Positions 8,460 to 17,015 of a stretch of DNA of 64,000 nt are shown in pieces (position 1 is the first letter of the stretch; every line of letters begins with the position of its first letter). Below the pieces are notes generated by a model. It saw only the letters and a list, made by a program, of their open reading frames with translations, searched no databases and was not told the DNA's origin. The stretch comes from Allonocardiopsis opalescens (GTDB lineage Bacteria; Actinomycetota; Actinomycetes; Streptosporangiales; Streptosporangiaceae): assembly GCF_003002095.1 (NCBI RefSeq), contig NZ_PVZC01000005.1, forward strand, positions 310,001-374,000. The letters run 5' to 3'. A program made the translations under genes and the position numbers.

Positions 8460-8963
8460 ATGGCGGTCGAGATCCGCGAGGAAGGCCCCTTCGGGAGCCC
8501 CGTCGTGTCGCTGCCCGACGGCGTGGCGCGCCACGGCTACTACAACACCGAGTTCGACGTGATCCTCCGGGCGGAGCTGACCGGGAACCAGTACTTCATG
8601 ATCCGGCAGCGGGAGATCCCGCCGGAGGCCGCGCCGCCCTTCCACGTGCACACCCGCGAGGACGAGATCTGGATCGTCAACAGCGGGACCTTCCGGTTCT
8701 GGATCGGCGGCGAGTCCCTGGCGACCGCCGCCGTCCACGACGTCGGACCGGGGGGCGTCGTCTACGGACCGCGCGACGTGCCGCACACCTTCCAGAGCCT
8801 CGACGGCGCCGGGGACGTCACCGTCCTGTGGAGCCCCGCCGACAGCCAGGACTACTTCCTGTCGGTCGGCGAGGCCGACGAGCGCGAGGACTTCGACCAC
8901 CCGGAGCGCCTGGAGGCCATCGGCGTGCGGATCCTGGACCGCGCCCCGGTCAACGGCGCGTAG
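8460..8963 (+). CDS. Cupin domain protein (quercetin dioxygenase-like)
   Basis: 167 aa; the ATG at 8460 has a GAGGAG ribosome site nine bases upstream, which rules against the GTG at 8451. Cupin motif 1 is HVHTREDEIWIVNSGTFRF (metal ligands His, His, Glu) and motif 2 is GPRDVPHTFQ (His). A single barrel that likely binds Fe, Mn or Ni and may act as a dioxygenase or isomerase on a small aromatic or keto substrate. Divergent from the MarR gene whose operator overlaps its promoter, suggesting substrate-induced expression. Confidence 0.88.
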   Translation: MAVEIREEGPFGSPVVSLPDGVARHGYYNTEFDVILRAELTGNQYFMIRQREIPPEAAPPFHVHTREDEIWIVNSGTFRFWIGGESLATAAVHDVGPGGVVYGPRDVPHTFQSLDGAGDVTVLWSPADSQDYFLSVGEADEREDFDHPERLEAIGVRILDRAPVNGA

Positions 8964-8975
8964 CCGGGACGGCGT

Positions 8976-9020
8976 GCCGGTGCCCCGTTCCGTCGCGGTC
9001 GCGCGGGACGGGGCACCGGC
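8976..9020. terminator. Bidirectional terminator hairpin
   Basis: 17-bp stem (8976-8992 with 9004-9020, one G-U pair) and an 11-nt loop, exactly between the convergent cupin and flavoprotein genes. Confidence 0.8.
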
Positions 9021-9028
9021 CGGGCGGG

Positions 9029-10468
9029 TCAGCGGCCGTAGGTCTCCAGCAGGCGGAGCCACACCTCGCTGACGGTCGGGTATGCCGGGACGGCGTGCCA
9101 GAGGCGGTCCAGTGGGACCTCGCCGACCACGGCGATCGTCGCGGCGTGCAGCAGTTCCGCGACGTCGGGGCCGACGAGGGTGAAGCCGACGATCACCTTG
9201 CGGTCCTCGTCGACGACCATCCGGGCGCGGCCCTGGTAGCCCTCGGCCTGGAGGGCGGATCCGGCGGTGGCGGCCAGGTCGTAGTCGACCACCCGGATCC
9301 GCAGCCCGGCGGCCTGGGCGGCGGCCGCGGTCAGGCCCACGGACGCGATTTCCGGATCGGCGAACACCACCTGCGGCACCGCGCGCTCGTCGGCGGTCGC
9401 CGCGTGCCGCCCCCAGGGCCCGGCTTCGACCGCTTCGCCCTTCGCGCGGGCCACGATGACGTCGCCGGCGGCGCGGGCCTGGTACTTGCCCTGGTGGGTC
9501 AGCAGGGCGCGCCGGTTCACGTCTCCGGCGGCGTAGAGCCACCCGTCGCCGACCGGCGCGCCGTCCGCTCCGACGACCCGCATCGTGCCGTCGACCGCGA
9601 GCCAGCCGCCCGGTGTGAGGCCGAGGGCGTCCAGGCCGATGTCCTGGGTGTTGGGGGTGCGGCCGATCGCGACGAGGAGCTCGTCGGCGTCGAGCTGCTC
9701 ACCGCCGGTTAGCGTGATGGAGACCGTTCCGTCGCCGTTGCGCTTCACCGATCCGGCCTCGGTCCCGGTGCGCACCGAGACGCCCCGGTCCCGCAGGGAC
9801 GCCGCGACGCGCTCGCCGACGAAGGGCTCGGCGCGGCTCAGCAGGCCGTCACGGGCCAGCATCGTCACCGACGAGCCCAGATCGGTGAACGCGGTCGCCA
9901 TCTCCACGGCCACCACCCCGCCGCCGATGATGGCGAGCCGCCCCGGGGCCCCGCTCGCCGCGGCCGCGTCCCGGCTGGTCCACGGCGCGGCCTCGCGGAG
10001 TCCTTCGATGTCCGGGAGCAGCGCGCCGCTCCCGGTCGCGACGACGACCGCGTGCCGGGCGGTCAGCGTCGTCGCGGTGCCGTCCTCTCCGGCCACCTCG
10101 ACGGTCCGGGCGGCGGCGATCCGGCCGTGGCCGCGGTACAGCGCGATGCCCGCCCGTTCGAGCCAGGACACCTGCCCGTCGTCCCGCCAGTTCGCGGCGA
10201 AGGAGTCGCGGCGGCGGAGCACGGCCGCCGCGTCCAGGCCGCCCGTCACCGCTTCGCGCGCCCCGGGCACCGCCCGGGCCGCGCGCAGCGCGGCGCCGCT
10301 GCGCAGCAGGGCCTTGGTCGGCATGCACGCCCAGTAGGAGCACTCGCCGCCGACCAGTTCCCGCTCGACGACGGCGGCGGTCAGGCCGCCCTGGACGGCC
10401 CGGTCGGCGACGTTCTCCCCCACCGGGCCCGCGCCGATGACGACGACGTCGTACGTGGTGGTGTCCAT
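9029..10468 (-). CDS. Class I pyridine nucleotide-disulfide oxidoreductase
   Basis: 479 aa flavoprotein from the ATG at 10468, with AAGGGGA upstream. FAD-binding VIGAGPVGENVA at the N-terminus, redox-active pair in GGECSYWACMPTKALL, NAD(P)-binding IIGGGVVAVEMA near the middle, and LYAAGDVNRRALLTHQG before a dimerization domain. The C-terminal HPTxSE motif of lipoamide dehydrogenase and glutathione reductase is changed to YPTVSE: the catalytic-base His is Tyr, as in some mercuric-reductase-like and actinomycete paralogs. So it is probably not the E3 subunit of 2-oxoacid dehydrogenases. It forms a two-gene unit with the DUF308 gene (gap 2 bp). Confidence 0.92.
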   Translation of the reverse strand: MDTTTYDVVVIGAGPVGENVADRAVQGGLTAAVVERELVGGECSYWACMPTKALLRSGAALRAARAVPGAREAVTGGLDAAAVLRRRDSFAANWRDDGQVSWLERAGIALYRGHGRIAAARTVEVAGEDGTATTLTARHAVVVATGSGALLPDIEGLREAAPWTSRDAAAASGAPGRLAIIGGGVVAVEMATAFTDLGSSVTMLARDGLLSRAEPFVGERVAASLRDRGVSVRTGTEAGSVKRNGDGTVSITLTGGEQLDADELLVAIGRTPNTQDIGLDALGLTPGGWLAVDGTMRVVGADGAPVGDGWLYAAGDVNRRALLTHQGKYQARAAGDVIVARAKGEAVEAGPWGRHAATADERAVPQVVFADPEIASVGLTAAAAQAAGLRIRVVDYDLAATAGSALQAEGYQGRARMVVDEDRKVIVGFTLVGPDVAELLHAATIAVVGEVPLDRLWHAVPAYPTVSEVWLRLLETYGR

Positions 10469-10470
10469 GG

Positions 10471-11034
10471 TCAGTTCCCCTTGGCGGCGCGGCCGAGGCG
10501 GATCGCCGAGACGAGGAAGAAGACGCCGCCGAGGACGGCGTAGCCGACCACATTGGTCAGCACCGGCTCCGGCGCGGAGGCCGCCGCGATGAACGAGGCG
10601 CCGGCCAGCACGGAGATGCCGCCGCTGAGGATCATCGGCCACTGGCCGCCCATCCTGCGGCGGCCCACGGCCACGAGCAGCTGGACCAGCCCGGCGACGA
10701 TCGCCCAGGCGCCCCACACGAGCAGGACCGCCGGCACACCGGAGGCGCCGGCGATCGCCAGGCCGACGGCGGCCAGCAGGCTGATCGCGATGTTGGCGTA
10801 CAGGCCGCGGGCCGGACCGGTGGCGCGGGACGCACGGGCGTCCACGACGGCCGCCGCGACGTCGAACAGGGGGTACAGGACGAGCAGCGCGATGCCGAGG
10901 GGCCCGAGCGGCGAGCCGGTGAAGAACAGGAACAGCACGGCCGCCCAGACGAGGGCGAACGCGAACCGCGCGAAGTACAGCCGGCGCAGCGCCGATGCGA
11001 TTCCGCCGGGGGCGGGTGAGTGAACGGTGGTCAC
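10471..11034 (-). CDS. HdeD/DUF308 family membrane protein
   Basis: 187 aa from a GTG with AAGGA upstream. About six hydrophobic segments in the paired-helix DUF308/HdeD pattern (ALLVLYPLFDVAAAVVDARA, then WAIVAGLVQLLVA, then GGISVLAGASFI). The family is linked to acid or general stress resistance in enterobacteria, but its biochemical role is unclear. Immediately upstream of the flavoprotein gene in the same transcription unit; two copies of a TetR-type box lie in its promoter, so the pair is likely derepressed by the TetR signal. Confidence 0.85.
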   Translation of the reverse strand: MTTVHSPAPGGIASALRRLYFARFAFALVWAAVLFLFFTGSPLGPLGIALLVLYPLFDVAAAVVDARASRATGPARGLYANIAISLLAAVGLAIAGASGVPAVLLVWGAWAIVAGLVQLLVAVGRRRMGGQWPMILSGGISVLAGASFIAAASAPEPVLTNVVGYAVLGGVFFLVSAIRLGRAAKGN

Positions 11035-11078
11035 GATGATCCTTTTCGAGAAGAGAGTGCGCGGTTCGGCGACAAGAC

Positions 11079-11143
11079 CGAACGTTCTACCTCAAGCCAG
11101 CATGGCGATCCGGCCGCACCTTGTCAAGACAGAACGTTCTATC
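11079..11143. promoter_or_regulatory. Two AACGTT-centred operator boxes
   Basis: CCGAACGTTCTAC at about 11079-11091 and the perfect palindrome AGAACGTTCT at 11131-11140, flanked by TATCT. The complement of the second box reads AGATAGAACGTTCT; the same AGATAGAACG occurs at 11819 in front of the TetR gene. This links the TetR at 11210-11803 to the DUF308/flavoprotein operon. Confidence 0.7.
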
Positions 11144-11209
11144 TCTTAAGGTGACCAACGTGGACACCGGCCGCTTCGGGACGCGCGGCGGCCGGGGCGG
11201 CGGTGGGCG

Positions 11210-11803
11210 CTACTTCGGCGCGGCGTCGAGGCGGAACCGCAGGATCCCGTCGACGCCCTTGAGGAAGGTGTCGCAGACCTGCACCGGGTCGGCCAGGCAG
11301 CCCGCGGTCATCGCGCCGTCGCGCAGCATCACGAAGTGCCGGCCCGCGGGTTCCGGCGGCGCCGCGCCGACCTGCGCGAACAGGTCTGTGACGGTGCGCA
11401 GGAACCATTCGCGGTGGGCGAGGACGGCCTGGTGCACGGGATGCCCGGGGTCCGGGTACTCCGCGACGGCGTTGAGGAAGGCGCAGCCGCGGAAGCGGTC
11501 CGACAGGATGCCCCCGGCGATCGACTCGGCGATGGAGCGCAGGGTCTCGGCCGCCGGGAGGTCGGCGGCGAGAGCCCTCCCGACCCCGTCGCGGTCGGCT
11601 TGGCTGACGCCGCGCAGGTAGGCGACGACCAGCTCGTCCTTGCTGGGGAAGTGCCGGTACAGCGTGGCGCGGGTGACCTTCGCCTCCGCGATGATCCGGT
11701 CGATCCCCACGGCGTGCAGGCCCTCCGCGTAGAAGATCCGCGTGGCCGTCGCGAGCAGCCTCGATCGTGCTTCGGAGACCCGGCCTGAAGTGTTGTGCGC
11801 CAT
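11210..11803 (-). CDS. TetR/AcrR family regulator
   Basis: 197 aa from the ATG at 11803. N-terminal HTH with the recognition region VTRATLYRHFPSKDELVVAY; the C-terminal domain contains GCAFLNAVAEYPDPGHPVH, typical of actinomycete TetR proteins of the C-terminal LmrA/YxaF-like type. It is upstream of and co-directional with the DUF308/flavoprotein unit, and identical box sequences precede both, indicating autoregulation plus control of that unit. Effector unknown. Confidence 0.92.
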   Translation of the reverse strand: MAHNTSGRVSEARSRLLATATRIFYAEGLHAVGIDRIIAEAKVTRATLYRHFPSKDELVVAYLRGVSQADRDGVGRALAADLPAAETLRSIAESIAGGILSDRFRGCAFLNAVAEYPDPGHPVHQAVLAHREWFLRTVTDLFAQVGAAPPEPAGRHFVMLRDGAMTAGCLADPVQVCDTFLKGVDGILRFRLDAAPK

Positions 11804-11818
11804 CGGCGCGAGTTTAGC

Positions 11819-11838
11819 AGATAGAACGGTCAGTATCT
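11819..11838. promoter_or_regulatory. TetR autoregulatory operator
   Basis: AGATAGAACGGTCAGTATCT: 5-bp arms AGATA/TATCT around a degenerate AACGGT core, 15 bp upstream of the TetR start. It shares AGATAGAACG with the box at 11131-11143. Confidence 0.65.
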
Positions 11839-11859
11839 CTAAGCGTCCGCCGACCTCCC

Positions 11860-11905
11860 CGGCGGTACCCGGTGCCGTGGATCCGCACGGCACCGGGTAC
11901 CGCCG
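11860..11905. terminator. Strong terminator hairpin after serine-hydrolase gene
   Basis: 20-bp perfect stem (11860-11879 with 11886-11905), 6-nt loop, 15 bp past the stop of the leftward gene ending at 11920 and before the TetR promoter. Confidence 0.85.
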
Positions 11906-11919
11906 ACTGTGTCCGCGCG

Positions 11920-13176
11920 TCAGCCGCCGACCGGCGGTTCGACCGCCTGCCCGGTGATGGCCTGCTCCTGCTGCTGGAGGATCTCGGGCAGCGGGATGTC
12001 GTCGTAGTTGCTGAGGACGACACCGACCCAGCCGGTGTCCGGGTAGACGCTCCAGTTGGCGGCGCTGCCGGCGGTGGAGCCGCCGCGCCCGAACTCCCAC
12101 TGGCGGCCGTTGACCAGGTGCAGCGGGCCCGTGTACGCGCGGAAGGACGTGCGGGTGGAGCCGGGGAGCTTGGCCCCGGTCAGCAGTTCGGCGAAGGGCC
12201 GGTCCAGCAGCGTGCCGTCGCGCAGCGCGTGCGCGAAGCGGACCAGGTCGGGGGCGGTGGCGAAGCCGTCGCCCGAGGCGTTGCCGATGAAGGCGCGGGC
12301 CGGGTTCCGGCCCGCTATCGGCGGGTTCACGCTGCCCTTGTCCAGATTGCGGACGGCGTCCACCCGACTGCCGTCGGCCTGCCGCATGTAGGAGTGCGCG
12401 ATGTGCTCGTCGGTGAGCCACTGGGTCCGGGTGTAGTACGCCGAGCCGGTCATGCCCGCGCGGCCGAAGACGTGCTCGTGCACGTAGTCCCAGTACGTCG
12501 TGCCGGTGACCGCCTCGACGATCTGCGCGGCGATGGCCAGGCCGGCGCCGCCGCCGGCGGTGTGGCCCTGGTCGTCGGAGCCCGGCGCAACCACCAGCGT
12601 CGCCTGCCGGGTCCACTGCTCGTGGTACTCGCGCACCTCCTCCCTGCTGTGGAAGACGCGCTCCCAGTCCGGCATCGGGGCGTCCAGCCCGGAGGTGCTG
12701 GTGAGGAGGTGGTGGACGGTCACCCGCTCGGCGATGTCCGCGGCGAAGCCGGTGAGGTGGGTGCCCACCGTGTCCGACAGCGCCAGCTCGCCCTCCTGCA
12801 TCAGCCGCAGGACGGCGACCGCCAGGAAGGGCTGGCTCGCCGAGCTGAGGTTGACCGCGACGTCCTCGTGGTTGCGGATGCCCCGCTCCCTGTCCGCCAT
12901 GCCGTAGCTGCGGGACAGCACCGTCCGGCCCTGGTACGACAGCAGCACCACACCGGAGAACCTGTCCTCGGCGGCCAGCCCCGCCACGTACCGGTCGTAG
13001 GCGCCGCCGGGCCGGGCGTCGGGCGGGATCCGGTCGGTCCCGGACCGCTCGGCCGCCGCAGCGGCGGGCGGGGCGCCCACCAGCTGCGCGCCGGCCGCCG
13101 CCACCCCGGCGGCCGCCAGCCCGCCCCAACCGAGCAGCCGCCGCCGGCCGATACCACCTACGGCGTTGGAGTCCAT
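11920..13176 (-). CDS. Tat-exported beta-lactamase-fold protein, catalytic residues lost
   Basis: 418 aa. N-terminal twin-arginine signal (GRRRLLGWGGLAAAG) with an Ala-rich cleavage region near residue 42. The rest follows the class C beta-lactamase/DD-peptidase (beta-lactamase_2/AmpC-like) fold, with typical helical and C-terminal GGSTAG segments. The SxxK box reads S112-A-S-Q115 (Lys to Gln) and the YxN box reads T206-A-G208 (Tyr and Asn lost). By comparison with the family, acylation chemistry should be abolished or much altered, so it may be a binding protein or use another mechanism. It stands alone with its own terminator. Residue alignment was done by eye. Confidence 0.85.
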   Translation of the reverse strand: MDSNAVGGIGRRRLLGWGGLAAAGVAAAGAQLVGAPPAAAAAERSGTDRIPPDARPGGAYDRYVAGLAAEDRFSGVVLLSYQGRTVLSRSYGMADRERGIRNHEDVAVNLSSASQPFLAVAVLRLMQEGELALSDTVGTHLTGFAADIAERVTVHHLLTSTSGLDAPMPDWERVFHSREEVREYHEQWTRQATLVVAPGSDDQGHTAGGGAGLAIAAQIVEAVTGTTYWDYVHEHVFGRAGMTGSAYYTRTQWLTDEHIAHSYMRQADGSRVDAVRNLDKGSVNPPIAGRNPARAFIGNASGDGFATAPDLVRFAHALRDGTLLDRPFAELLTGAKLPGSTRTSFRAYTGPLHLVNGRQWEFGRGGSTAGSAANWSVYPDTGWVGVVLSNYDDIPLPEILQQQEQAITGQAVEPPVGG

Positions 13177-13435
13177 GTTCGTTCACGGTCCTTTCGACGA
13201 ACCGACCCGTACGCCACCTGCGTACGGGTGCGTTGCGGTCCATGCCTTCATCGGGAAGGCATGGCTGTTGCGGTGGCTGATCAGCGATGACGGCCGCCCT
13301 GCGGGGCCAGGGAGAAGAGACCGGCGCAGGCCACCGCCGGTCCAGGACGCGGTCAGCGGTTCGGCCGGGTCCTGGACCCCCGGCCGCCGAGGCCGGACCG
13401 ACCCCCTTCGTGAGGTCCGCCGCCCTGCCCGCGCC

Positions 13436-14428
13436 TCAGACCTGCGGCCGCCCCTCCACGAGGGGCGCGGTCTCCGGGACCGACGCGGCGGCGACCAGGC
13501 GGGCGACCAGTTCCCCGTAGGGCACTCCGGCGGCCGCGAACACCCTCGGCACCTGGGACTCGGCCGTCATGCCGGGCATCGTGTTGACCTCGTTGAGGAC
13601 CGGACCGTCATCGGTCAGGAAGAAGTCCATGCGGGCGACTCCGGCGCAGCCGAGCGCGTCGAACAGCGCCAGCGCCGCTTCGGTGAGCCGGGTGAGGTCC
13701 GCGCCGCCGAGCTCGGCGGGCACGGTGAAGCGGGCGGTCCCGTTGTACTTCGTCGCCGTGTCGAACAGGCCGGCGGCGTGGATCTCCAGGGGCGGCGGCG
13801 CCCAGCGGCCGCCGTCGGCCTCGCGCAGCACGGCGACGTCGATCTCCCGGCCGTGGACGACGTCCTCGACCAGGATCCGCTCGTCGTAGCGCGCGGCGGT
13901 GCGCAGCGCTTCGCCCAACTGGCCAGGGTCCCGGGCCAGGGAGACCCCGTAGCTGGACCCGGCGGAGACGGGTTTGACGACGGCCTCCGCCTTGAAATCG
14001 ACGCCTGCCACGTCGGCCGCGTGTACCAGGCGCCCCGGGGCGGTGCGTATCCCGATGGCCTCGGCGACGAGCTTGGTCGCCCACTTGTCCATGCCGATCG
14101 CCCCGGCCCGCAGCCCGGAGCCGACCACGGGTCTTCGCGCGAGAGCGCACAGCGCGGCGAGGGTCCCGTCCTCTCCGCAGGGGCCGTGCACCGCGGGGAA
14201 GACCGCATCCGCCTGTTCGAGCAGCGGCAGGGCCGCGGCCAGTGAGGCGGCGGCGCTGCTCCCGAGCGGCCCGCGTCCGTCCGTCCATACTCCGTCGAGG
14301 CCGATGGTGACCGCGCTGACCCCGAACCCGCCGGAGCGCAGGGCCTCGCCGATGGCCGCGGCGGACTTCAGCGAGACGCCGTGCTCGGCGTTCCGGCCGC
14401 CGCCGATGACCAGGACGTGTTGCGTCAT
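13436..14428 (-). CDS. D-Ala-D-X ligase, VanC/VanG-like candidate
   Basis: 330 aa ATP-grasp ligase. N-terminal GGGRNAEHGVSL (loop with the Glu that binds the first D-Ala), HGPCGEDG (81-88), VVKPVSAGSSYGV (P-loop-like strand), and the Mg-binding ARMDFF...LNEVNTMPGM region with Asp268, Glu280 and Asn282. The omega-loop segment reads FDTATKYNG (222-230), closer to the FDxxxKY layout of Ddl and VanC/VanG enzymes than to the His-containing loop of D-Ala-D-Lac ligases. So it should make D-Ala-D-Ala or D-Ala-D-Ser; the company of a racemase, a VanY protein and VanRS favours the latter. Its start overlaps the racemase stop by 4 bp (ATGA). Confidence 0.85.
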   Translation of the reverse strand: MTQHVLVIGGGRNAEHGVSLKSAAAIGEALRSGGFGVSAVTIGLDGVWTDGRGPLGSSAAASLAAALPLLEQADAVFPAVHGPCGEDGTLAALCALARRPVVGSGLRAGAIGMDKWATKLVAEAIGIRTAPGRLVHAADVAGVDFKAEAVVKPVSAGSSYGVSLARDPGQLGEALRTAARYDERILVEDVVHGREIDVAVLREADGGRWAPPPLEIHAAGLFDTATKYNGTARFTVPAELGGADLTRLTEAALALFDALGCAGVARMDFFLTDDGPVLNEVNTMPGMTAESQVPRVFAAAGVPYGELVARLVAAASVPETAPLVEGRPQV

Positions 14429-15558
14429 GCGGTTGTCCTCTTCACTCGTGATCCGATTCCGGTGACGATCGTGTGCGGGATGGTCCCGGCCCAGCGCGCC
14501 CAGTCGTGGATGGTCGGGGTGACCCCGTCCCGCGGCCCGAACACGGTCGCGGTCGTGCCGGGCGGGATGTGTTCGGCGCCGGTGTCGATGACGATCTGGT
14601 CCATCGAGACGCGCCCGACCACCCGGTGGCGGCGGCCGTGGATCTGCACGGACGCGTCCGGCGAGATCTCGCGCGGGATCCCGTCGGCGTACCCGAGGGG
14701 GACGACGCTGAGGTTCGTCGCCCGCGGGGTCAGGTAGGCGCCGCCGTAGCCGACCGGCGTGCCCGCCTCGACGGCCGCGCTGTGCGTGACCGGCGCGGTC
14801 AGCCGGGACGCGCCGTGCAGCTCGGTGGTCCCGGACGGGTCGATGCCGACGAGCCCGGCCCCGAAGCGGACCATCCCGAAGTGGGTGGCCGGGTCGGTCA
14901 GCGTGCCCGAGCTGGCGGCCAGGTGGGTGAGCGGGGGGTCGAAGCCGGCCGCCGCGACCGCTCGCGCGGCCTGGCGCAGGCGGGACACCGCCGGAGCGTT
15001 CGCCTCGGGATCGGCCTGGTCGGCCAGCGGCAGATGCCCCATCAGGCCCACGACGCGGACCTGCCCCCGCTCCTGCCCCTGCCGCGCGAGCGCGATCAGC
15101 GCGTCCCACTCGGCTGCCGGGCAGCCCTCCCGGGCCATGCCGGTGTCCATGTGCAGATGGATCCGCACGGCGGTGGACGGGCTCTGCTCCAGGAGGGCCG
15201 CCAGTTCGTCCGGCGATCCGACCGCGATGTCGATCCCGCCGGCCGCGGCGGCCCCGGCGTCGACTCCGGACGGGTTCAGCCAGGTCAGGATCGGCACGGT
15301 GAGCCCGGCCGCGCGCAGCCGGGCGGCCTCGGCCGGGTCCGTCGTGCCGAGCCACTCCGCTCCGGCGGCCACCGCGGTCCGCGCGACCGTGACGGCTCCG
15401 TGCCCGTATCCGTCCGCCTTGACCACCGCCATGATCCGTGCGCGGGTGCGTGTCCGGGCGATCGCGACGTTCGCCGCCACCGCCGCGGGGATCGTCCGCA
15501 GCGCGGGCGGCAGCAGGCCGACGGGTCCGGGACGGGTCATGCCGAGCGCGCCGGTCAC
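14425..15558 (-). CDS. Alanine racemase family protein (possible serine racemase)
   Basis: 377 aa PLP enzyme. The PLP lysine is in MAVVKADGYGHG (Lys47), the catalytic Tyr in VGYGGAYL, and GRVSMDQIVID is the usual conserved C-terminal element. It is a soluble enzyme, unlike enterococcal VanT, which has a membrane domain. The usual INYEI-type motif near the C-terminus reads TIPHTIV, suggesting altered active-site packing. Overlaps both neighbours by 4 bp, so it is translationally coupled with the carboxypeptidase and ligase. Supplies D-Ala or D-Ser to the ligase; which one cannot be decided here. An internal ATG at codon 7 is an alternative start. Confidence 0.9.
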   Translation of the reverse strand: MTGALGMTRPGPVGLLPPALRTIPAAVAANVAIARTRTRARIMAVVKADGYGHGAVTVARTAVAAGAEWLGTTDPAEAARLRAAGLTVPILTWLNPSGVDAGAAAAGGIDIAVGSPDELAALLEQSPSTAVRIHLHMDTGMAREGCPAAEWDALIALARQGQERGQVRVVGLMGHLPLADQADPEANAPAVSRLRQAARAVAAAGFDPPLTHLAASSGTLTDPATHFGMVRFGAGLVGIDPSGTTELHGASRLTAPVTHSAAVEAGTPVGYGGAYLTPRATNLSVVPLGYADGIPREISPDASVQIHGRRHRVVGRVSMDQIVIDTGAEHIPPGTTATVFGPRDGVTPTIHDWARWAGTIPHTIVTGIGSRVKRTTA

Positions 15559-16232
15559 CGCTGCATCCTGGGGTCATGGGTGGGATCGGCGTACATGGCC
15601 GGGCAGCCGCGGCCGATCGCCTCGGGGCGCAGTTCGTAGTGCCAGGGCTCGTTGCGGTAGATCTGGCAGAGCCCGTAGTCGGCGCCGTGCGCCGAGAGCC
15701 AGGCCGTGGCGTCGGCGAGCCCGATGTCGACCGCGTCCCCCGACACGTGCACGGACGTCTCCGGAGTGGCCACCCACCGGGCGGCCTCCGCCGCCGAGCC
15801 GTACTCGGCGATCGCCTCACGGAGCAGGTGCTCCTGGTACTCCGGGGAGCGCCAGCCGCTGTTGACGACGAACCCGACCCCGTCGCCCGCGGCGTCGGCC
15901 GCGGCCCGGCGCAGGGCGTTGAGGAGATCGGGGTCGAGCCCGGCCACGGCCGGGAACTCGTCGTCGAAGACCGTCACGCCGTCAGGGACGGCGCCGTCCG
16001 CCTCGCCGAGCACCTGGGGCCGGCTGCGCGGATGGATCTCGCTGGGCGACGTGGCCGAGCTGAGCGGTGCCGTCCGCGAGGGTGACGTGATCGACACGGG
16101 TGACGCGCCCGGGGATGCCGAGGACGCCGGCGCCTGGCAGCCGAGGACGCCGAGGAGCGCCGCACCGACGGCCGCGAGGATGACCGGCCGGATGCGGCGG
16201 GCTGATGTTCGTGCTGGTCCGCTGTACGGCAT
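15555..16232 (-). CDS. VanY-type D,D-carboxypeptidase lipoprotein (M15B)
   Basis: 225 aa from the ATG at 16232. Lipoprotein signal with lipobox VLGC (Cys32) and a Ser/Thr/Pro-rich linker to about 75. The peptidase domain carries the M15 zinc signature: SVHVSGDAVD (His162, Asp169) and EPWHYE (Glu195, His198), plus NSGWRSPEYQ for substrate. Known members cut the terminal D-Ala from peptidoglycan pentapeptides outside the cell. First gene of the leftward unit, divergent from VanR/VanS, with 87 bp between. Reduces vancomycin targets if present with a modified-precursor ligase. Confidence 0.92.
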   Translation of the reverse strand: MPYSGPARTSARRIRPVILAAVGAALLGVLGCQAPASSASPGASPVSITSPSRTAPLSSATSPSEIHPRSRPQVLGEADGAVPDGVTVFDDEFPAVAGLDPDLLNALRRAAADAAGDGVGFVVNSGWRSPEYQEHLLREAIAEYGSAAEAARWVATPETSVHVSGDAVDIGLADATAWLSAHGADYGLCQIYRNEPWHYELRPEAIGRGCPAMYADPTHDPRMQR

Positions 16233-16265
16233 GCCCCCAGTCAAGACATCGCGCCGTTGCCGTCG

Positions 16266-16298
16266 CGTATGCGGTTTTGGATACGCCGACGGTATGCG
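16266..16298. promoter_or_regulatory. Candidate VanR-type binding region
   Basis: In the 87-bp divergent promoter, GTATGCG occurs twice in direct orientation (16267-16273 and 16292-16298), with CGTAT-N10-ATACG (16266-16285) overlapping the first. OmpR-type regulators usually bind direct repeats; assignment to the adjacent regulator is inference. Confidence 0.45.
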
Positions 16299-16319
16299 CG
16301 GGCTCGTAGCATCGCGAGC

Positions 16320-17007
<688 letters not shown>

Positions 17008-17015
<8 letters not shown>

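Noticed and set aside
9029-10717. Flavoprotein with an 83-residue N-terminal extension
   Set aside because: The extension is the DUF308 gene read out of frame; the FAD-binding domain starts properly at the ATG at 10468 behind AAGGGGA.
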